Assembly: GCA_016286995.1 (NCBI GenBank)
Contig: JAEEVA010000008.1
Location: 1-64,000 of the forward strand
Direction: 5' to 3'
Length of the DNA: 64,000 nucleotides
Origin: Prevotella sp.
GTDB lineage: Bacteria; Bacteroidota; Bacteroidia; Bacteroidales; Bacteroidaceae
Below are positions 59,901 through 64,000 of this stretch, piece after piece; the first letter of the stretch is position 1, and the number at the start of each line of letters is the position of its first letter. The notes beneath the pieces were generated by a model. The model made no database searches. It was given only the letters and a program-made list of their open reading frames with translations, and was not told the origin of the DNA. A program made the position numbers and the translations under genes.

Positions 59901-60190
59901 TGCAGGTAGATGTCCTTGAAAGTCTTGGTCTCATAACCGATGTAGCTCACCGATATGGTGTACGGTCCACCATTACGCATACCCTGAATGTTAAAGCGTC
60001 CATCCACGTTGGTAATGGCTGCATACTTGGTACCAGAGGGGTCGTGAATAGCCTGAATAGTAGCGCCAATCACTTCTTCCTTGGTGTCCTGCATAGTTAC
60101 TTTTCCGCTTAACGCAGAGTTGGTAATCTGTGCCATCATCGTCAACGTATACGTCAACATCATGGCGGTTAATAATAGAATTCTACGCAT
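56921..60190 (-). CDS. Oar-like TonB-dependent receptor with carboxypeptidase-like N-terminal domain
   Basis: A 1089-residue outer membrane protein. The ATG at 60188-60190 was chosen; a TTG three codons earlier also fits. After a signal peptide ([21 protein letters not shown]) comes a CarboxypepD_reg-like domain ([22 protein letters not shown], residues about 28-110), a plug ([63 protein letters not shown]) and a long barrel ending in QVGVKYYFN. The plug features are those of the Oar subgroup, linked in other species to surface development and uptake. It is monocistronic, between its own promoter and a strong terminator. Substrate unknown. Confidence 0.93.
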   Translation of the reverse strand: [1089 protein letters not shown]

Positions 60191-60218
60191 AGTTATCAAT
60201 ATTAATTTGTTTATGCTG

Positions 60219-60226
60219 CAAAATTA
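60219..60226 (-). promoter_or_regulatory. promoter -7 box of the Oar-like receptor
   Basis: TAATTTTGCAGC on the minus strand, 28 nt before the ATG at 60190. Confidence 0.6.
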
Positions 60227-60279
60227 ATAAAAATTTCCTAAACCACATTCATTTTAGACCTTTTTTTTCTTTTTTTCTT

Positions 60280-62019
60280 TTATGCGTCCTTTTGACGAGT
60301 ACCCATTCGGGCTTCCACGACATTCACAACGTAGTCGCCAACCTTCTCACATTCGTTGATGAGGTCCATATAAATGGTACCTTCAGCATAGGTGTACTGA
60401 TGGTTGTTGATGTCGATGATATTCTGTGACTTCAACTGGTTGCGATAGTTGTTAATCTCGTTTTCGATATTAAAGGTACGATTAACATTATAAGCCTCCT
60501 TGCGCCCACCCATCAAGGCGTTCATCTGGACAAGGGACTGGTCAACAAGACCCATCATCTGGTGCAGATGGCTGTATTGCGAGTCAGTGAAGTGATCCTG
60601 TTTGGCTGCAAACTTGCGGTTAATGGTACGTGCCATGTTGTAGCAGGCATCGCCAATAGACTCCAACTCACTGATTTCACGCAACATAGCACGTATCTTA
60701 CCCTTCGTATCATCAGAAAGGTGAGCATCGCTGACACTCTCCAGATATTGGGCTATCTCCAGTTCCATATTATCAGAGATACTCTCGTATTTCTCGATAC
60801 GTGAGTAGAGTTTGTTGACTTCTGTGACCTTGCTTTCTTTTTTGTTCAGGCTGCTGCTCGACAAATCCACCAGTTCCTGTACCATGTTAAACATCCTGTG
60901 CATACGCTCAGAGAAGGAGCGTATTTCCTTTTGTGCCTCAAGCACCGAAAGCTCAGGTGTCTTCATGAAGCCGGCAGTAATGAAGTGCAGACGGAAGTCT
61001 TCCTCCTCGTCTGTCTTTTTCTGGGCAATAACCCAACAGACGAATTTCTCTATCTGGGGAATGAACCAGATGAGTATGCCTGCATTGATGACATTGAAAC
61101 AGGAGTGGAAGGCAGCCAGCACGAAGTTCAGTTTCTCCTTGGAATCCATTGCGGCCATGTTCTTACCCAGACCATTGCCAATATAGTCCACCAGCCAGAT
61201 GACGCCGTCAATGAACCAATGGAAGATAAACAGAATCCAGATGACTCCAAACACATTGAAGAACATGTGGGCTAAAGCAGCACGACGAGCCTGCGTATTG
61301 GCCGACAGCGCTGCCAGGTTTGAAGTGATGGTCGTACCAATATTCTCGCCAAGCACTAAGGCAATACCTTGATAGATGGGCATGGCACCCGTAGAACACA
61401 ACAGCATGGTGATAGCCATCACGGCAGCACTCGACTGTACACAGAAAGTCATGATACCACCCAACAGCAGGAACACCAATGTCGTGATAAACGAGTCTGG
61501 GTCGAAGGACTGAAAGAAGGCGGTGACATCAGGATTATGACCTAAGTCCATGGCCGTTCCTGTGGTCTTCAGGGTGGTCAGACCCAAGAGAAGGAATGCC
61601 AAACCAAACAAAAAGTCGCCAATATATCGGTGTTTTTTAAGATAAATCAGAATGATACCGATAAAGAACCCTGGGTAGACAGCCATGCTGATATCAATGG
61701 TCGTACCCAATGCCATGATCCATGCCGTCAACGTCGTACCGATGTTGGCACCCATAATGACTGAAATGGCTTGTGCCAGTGTCAACAGTCCTGCGTTGAC
61801 AAACGATACCGTCATGACCGTGGTAGCTGTTGATGACTGTACGGAAGCGGTAACAATAGTACCTGTCAAAAGTCCTGTAAAACGGTTGGTTGTCATAGCA
61901 CCAAGGACATGACGCAACTGCGGACCAGCCATTTTCTGCAAAGCCTCACTCATCGACTTCATACCGAACATCAGCAGAGCCAGCGAGCCTAAAAGTTTAA
62001 AAATTACCCAAATCGACAT
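60280..62019 (-). CDS. Na/Pi cotransporter family protein with PhoU-like domain
   Basis: A 579-residue protein. Residues about 1-330 are membrane segments with the two inverted Na/Pi repeats, each with a QSS motif (TVTASVQSSTATTVMT and MTFCVQSSAAVMAIT) and the matching GANIGTTLTAW and GENIGTTITSN. Residues about 350-570 are a cytoplasmic helical PhoU-like domain (ELESIGDACYNMARTINRKFA). It exports or imports phosphate with sodium, or another anion; the PhoU domain suggests control by phosphate status. It is divergent from the nucleoside kinase gene. Confidence 0.93.
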   Translation of the reverse strand: MSIWVIFKLLGSLALLMFGMKSMSEALQKMAGPQLRHVLGAMTTNRFTGLLTGTIVTASVQSSTATTVMTVSFVNAGLLTLAQAISVIMGANIGTTLTAWIMALGTTIDISMAVYPGFFIGIILIYLKKHRYIGDFLFGLAFLLLGLTTLKTTGTAMDLGHNPDVTAFFQSFDPDSFITTLVFLLLGGIMTFCVQSSAAVMAITMLLCSTGAMPIYQGIALVLGENIGTTITSNLAALSANTQARRAALAHMFFNVFGVIWILFIFHWFIDGVIWLVDYIGNGLGKNMAAMDSKEKLNFVLAAFHSCFNVINAGILIWFIPQIEKFVCWVIAQKKTDEEEDFRLHFITAGFMKTPELSVLEAQKEIRSFSERMHRMFNMVQELVDLSSSSLNKKESKVTEVNKLYSRIEKYESISDNMELEIAQYLESVSDAHLSDDTKGKIRAMLREISELESIGDACYNMARTINRKFAAKQDHFTDSQYSHLHQMMGLVDQSLVQMNALMGGRKEAYNVNRTFNIENEINNYRNQLKSQNIIDINNHQYTYAEGTIYMDLINECEKVGDYVVNVVEARMGTRQKDA

Positions 62020-62060
62020 ATTATTAACTTTTTTACGATTTTATGTTAAGCGAAAGCAAA

Positions 62061-62098
62061 TTTTTCACTTTTCACTCTTCACTTTTCACTTTTATTTT
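62061..62098. repeat. heptamer array TTTTCAC directly before a promoter
   Basis: TTTTCAC, TTTTCAC, TCTTCAC, TTTTCAC, TTTTATT; 7-bp steps ending 1 bp before the -7 box of the nucleoside kinase gene. Confidence 0.75.
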
Positions 62099-62099
62099 G

Positions 62100-62107
62100 T
62101 AACTTTG
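62100..62107 (+). promoter_or_regulatory. promoter -7 box of the nucleoside kinase gene
   Basis: TAACTTTGCC, 21 nt before the ATG at 62129. Confidence 0.6.
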
Positions 62108-62128
62108 CCCCCAATAAACTATTCGTCT

Positions 62129-63790
62129 ATGGAACAGCAAATCAAAATCCGTTGCAAAAATAATAAAAAAACTCTAAATATCAGCATCGGAAGCAATCTT
62201 TCTGAAATTTTTTCGCTTTCCGGCCTTCAAATGGAGTACGGACCTATCAGCGCGCGTGTTAACAACAAGGTAGAAGGCATGCACTATCGCGTGTATAAAC
62301 CGAAGGACATCGAGTTTCTCGACCTGCACAACTCTTCGGCCATCAGAGCCTACACAAGGACACTGTTCTTCGTACTCAACAAGGCCGCCCACGACCTGTG
62401 GCCCGACTGCACGGTGGTCATCGACATTCCTGTATCAAACGGCTATTACGTCGATGTTCGCAACAACCACCTGATTACTCCTGACGATGTCCACGCCCTC
62501 CGTGGGCGCATGCAGCAGATTATCGATGCCGCAGTACCTATTCATCGTCACGAGACCACTACGGAAGAAGCCATCCGCATGTTCCGTGAGTCGCGTTCCT
62601 TCTCAAAAGTCAAACTCTTGGAGGGTTCTGGTTCGCTCTATACCACCTATTACGACATAGAAGGTTATGTTGACTACTACTACGGTTCACTGCTCACCAA
62701 CACGTCACAGCTCCACCTCTTTGGCCTGGAACCGTACTATGATGGCATGCTGCTACGCATTCCATCACAGGAAGAGCCCTCGAAACTGGGGCCCTACATC
62801 CGTCAGGACAAGATGTTCGAAATCTTCAAAGAGCACCATCGCTGGCAGGACATCCTGGGCATGCGTACCGTCGGCGACCTGAACGATGCTATTGCCAAAG
62901 GCTATACCAACCAACTCATTCAGATCAGCGAAGCCCTTCAGGAAAAGAAGATTGCGCAGATTGCCGATGAGATAGCCTCACGCAAGACCATCAAGATGGT
63001 GCTTATTGCCGGTCCAAGCAGCAGCGGTAAGACCACGACATGCAAGCGTCTCTCTGTACAGTTAGCTGTTAACGGTCTAAAACCTATCGGCATCTCGCTT
63101 GACGACTACTTCCTTGATCGTGAACAGACACCACGCGATGCCGATGGCGATTACGACTTCGAGCATCTCCACGCCCTCAATATACCTCTGCTCAACGAAC
63201 AGATGAATGCCCTCTTCCGTGGCGAGGAGGTGGAATTGCCGCGTTACAATTTCCAGAAAGGTAAGAGCGAGTGGAGCGGCAAGAAACTGCAGCTGCACGG
63301 TAAGGAGATACTCGTTGTGGAAGGCATCCACGCCCTGAACCCAGAACTGACATCGCAGATCCCCGACGAGCAGATATTCCGCGTCTATGCCTCGGCACTG
63401 ACCACCATCCTGCTCGACAACCACAACTACATACCGACCACCGACAATCGTCTGCTGCGCCGTATTATCCGTGACCATAAGTATCGTGGCGTCTCAGCAC
63501 AGGAGACCATTCGTCGCTGGCCCAGCGTACGCAATGGCGAAAACCGCTGGATATTCCCCTTCCAGGAGAATGCCGACGCCATGTTCAACTCCGCCATGCT
63601 GTTCGAGCTGGCTGTCATCAAGCAGCAGGCCGAGCCGCTGTTGGAGCAAGTACCCGAGAATTGCGTGGAACATGCCGAGGCCTACCGCCTGCGTAAGTTC
63701 CTGCGATACATCCGCCCCATTCCCGAAGATCAGATACCCCCCACCTCACTGTTGCGTGAGTTCCTGGGCGGCTCGTCGTTCGAATACTAA
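62129..63790 (+). CDS. nucleoside kinase (uridine kinase family) with TGS/ThrRS-like N-terminus
   Basis: A 553-residue protein starting MEQQIKIRCKNNKKTLNISIG. Residues about 1-270 resemble the TGS and second additional domains of threonyl-tRNA synthetase. Residues about 285-540 are a uridine kinase/phosphoribulokinase P-loop domain: Walker A GPSSSGKT (residues 295-302), SLDDYFLDREQTPRDADGDYDFEH, and EGIHALNPELT. Such fused proteins are common in Bacteroidota and Firmicutes and phosphorylate nucleosides; the N-terminal part may sense or bind RNA. The predicted reaction comes from the kinase motifs only. Confidence 0.9.
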   Translation: MEQQIKIRCKNNKKTLNISIGSNLSEIFSLSGLQMEYGPISARVNNKVEGMHYRVYKPKDIEFLDLHNSSAIRAYTRTLFFVLNKAAHDLWPDCTVVIDIPVSNGYYVDVRNNHLITPDDVHALRGRMQQIIDAAVPIHRHETTTEEAIRMFRESRSFSKVKLLEGSGSLYTTYYDIEGYVDYYYGSLLTNTSQLHLFGLEPYYDGMLLRIPSQEEPSKLGPYIRQDKMFEIFKEHHRWQDILGMRTVGDLNDAIAKGYTNQLIQISEALQEKKIAQIADEIASRKTIKMVLIAGPSSSGKTTTCKRLSVQLAVNGLKPIGISLDDYFLDREQTPRDADGDYDFEHLHALNIPLLNEQMNALFRGEEVELPRYNFQKGKSEWSGKKLQLHGKEILVVEGIHALNPELTSQIPDEQIFRVYASALTTILLDNHNYIPTTDNRLLRRIIRDHKYRGVSAQETIRRWPSVRNGENRWIFPFQENADAMFNSAMLFELAVIKQQAEPLLEQVPENCVEHAEAYRLRKFLRYIRPIPEDQIPPTSLLREFLGGSSFEY

Positions 63791-63853
63791 AAGAATAGAA
63801 AGAACAAGTGATTCAACAACTAAATATTTAAAGGATTAAAAACAAACGAAATT

Positions 63854-64000
63854 ATGATGACTAATCTATTTTCATTGGAAGGCAAGGTGGCGCTGGTGAC
63901 TGGTGCTGCCTATGGCATCGGTTTTGCCATGGCCGAGGCACTGGCTAACGCTGGTGCAGAAATTGCATTCAACTGTCGTGGACAGGAACACATGGACAAG
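63854..64000 (+). CDS. short-chain dehydrogenase/reductase, N-terminal part (gluconate 5-dehydrogenase-like)
   Basis: 49 codons up to the window edge: MMTNLFSLEGKVALVTGAAYG then IGFAMAEALANAG. The NAD(P) motif TGxxxGIG is complete. The opening NLFSLEGKVALVTGAAYGIG and the FNCRGQEH segment are typical of Bacteroidota gluconate 5-dehydrogenase / KduD-like enzymes of uronate breakdown. A second ATG follows immediately (63857), so either could be used. The catalytic Ser-Tyr-Lys lies outside the window. Confidence 0.82.
   Translation, partial: MMTNLFSLEGKVALVTGAAYGIGFAMAEALANAGAEIAFNCRGQEHMDK

Overview
The window looks like a chromosomal segment of a Bacteroidales bacterium, most likely Prevotella sensu lato (Prevotellaceae). 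Evidence: Bacteroidota-type promoters (TTTG around -33, TAnnTTTG around -7) upstream of many genes, families largely confined to the phylum (DUF4249, DUF4254, DUF4271, LruC lipoprotein, Oar-like TonB receptors, N-succinylornithine carbamoyltransferase), and two secreted proteins that end in the same sorting-like tail. The assignment to a genus is inference. No phage, insertion sequence, rRNA operon or CRISPR array was found.

Layout. 1-7 kb: the 3' end of a CoA-transferase, then a minus-strand surface operon (TonB receptor, DUF4249 lipoprotein, MG2/plug-like protein). 7-16.5 kb: His-rich secreted protein, TrhA, an ABC ATPase with a CobD-like enzyme, acpP-fabF-rnc, pdxB, DUF4254, a family 9 glycosyltransferase and rubredoxin. 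16.6-21 kb: a frameshifted sialidase-like secreted protein with a small downstream ORF. 21-30 kb: M16 peptidase, sugar kinase, flavodiiron protein, XRE-cupin regulator with an acyl-CoA synthetase, YraN, proBA and the arginine-pathway carbamoyltransferase. 30-39 kb: gyrB, GH95 and an AraC regulator on the minus strand with overlapping ends, then rpsT with tRNA-Glu, recO and a Zn/Cd-type P-type ATPase. 39.5-41.3 kb: an AT-rich type II restriction-modification cassette (controller, ScaI-like endonuclease, beta-class methyltransferase). 41.7-46.7 kb: tRNA-Gln, tyrS, a LruC lipoprotein and a divergent membrane-anchored AraC regulator. 46.7-50 kb: subtilase plus a small ORF. 50-56.7 kb: yidD, rnpA, hemD, DUF4271 and metK form a tight minus-strand operon downstream of a large M16 peptidase. 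57-64 kb: Oar-like TonB receptor, Na/Pi cotransporter, nucleoside kinase and the start of a short-chain dehydrogenase.

The most unusual property is a family of short tandem arrays whose unit is nearly always 7 bp (sometimes 8), although the unit sequence differs from place to place. They fill intergenic gaps, abut promoter -7 boxes, supply the stop codons of several genes, and lie in frame inside at least nine protein genes (TonB receptor, TrhA, ABC ATPase, RNase III, PdxB, GT9, ZntA, GH95, RnpA). Because three 7-bp units make 21 bp, the longer in-frame arrays are read as seven-residue peptide repeats. Some arrays belong to larger elements with conserved hairpin cores. A separate GC-rich palindromic insert sits in frame in the carbamoyltransferase.

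Other points of note: several promoters whose -7 box ends only 5-9 nt before the start codon (probable leaderless mRNAs), a gyrB terminator embedded in the signal-peptide codons of the next gene, a structured leader before rpsT, a direct-repeat operator candidate between the LruC gene and its divergent regulator, and paired secreted-protein/small-ORF units.
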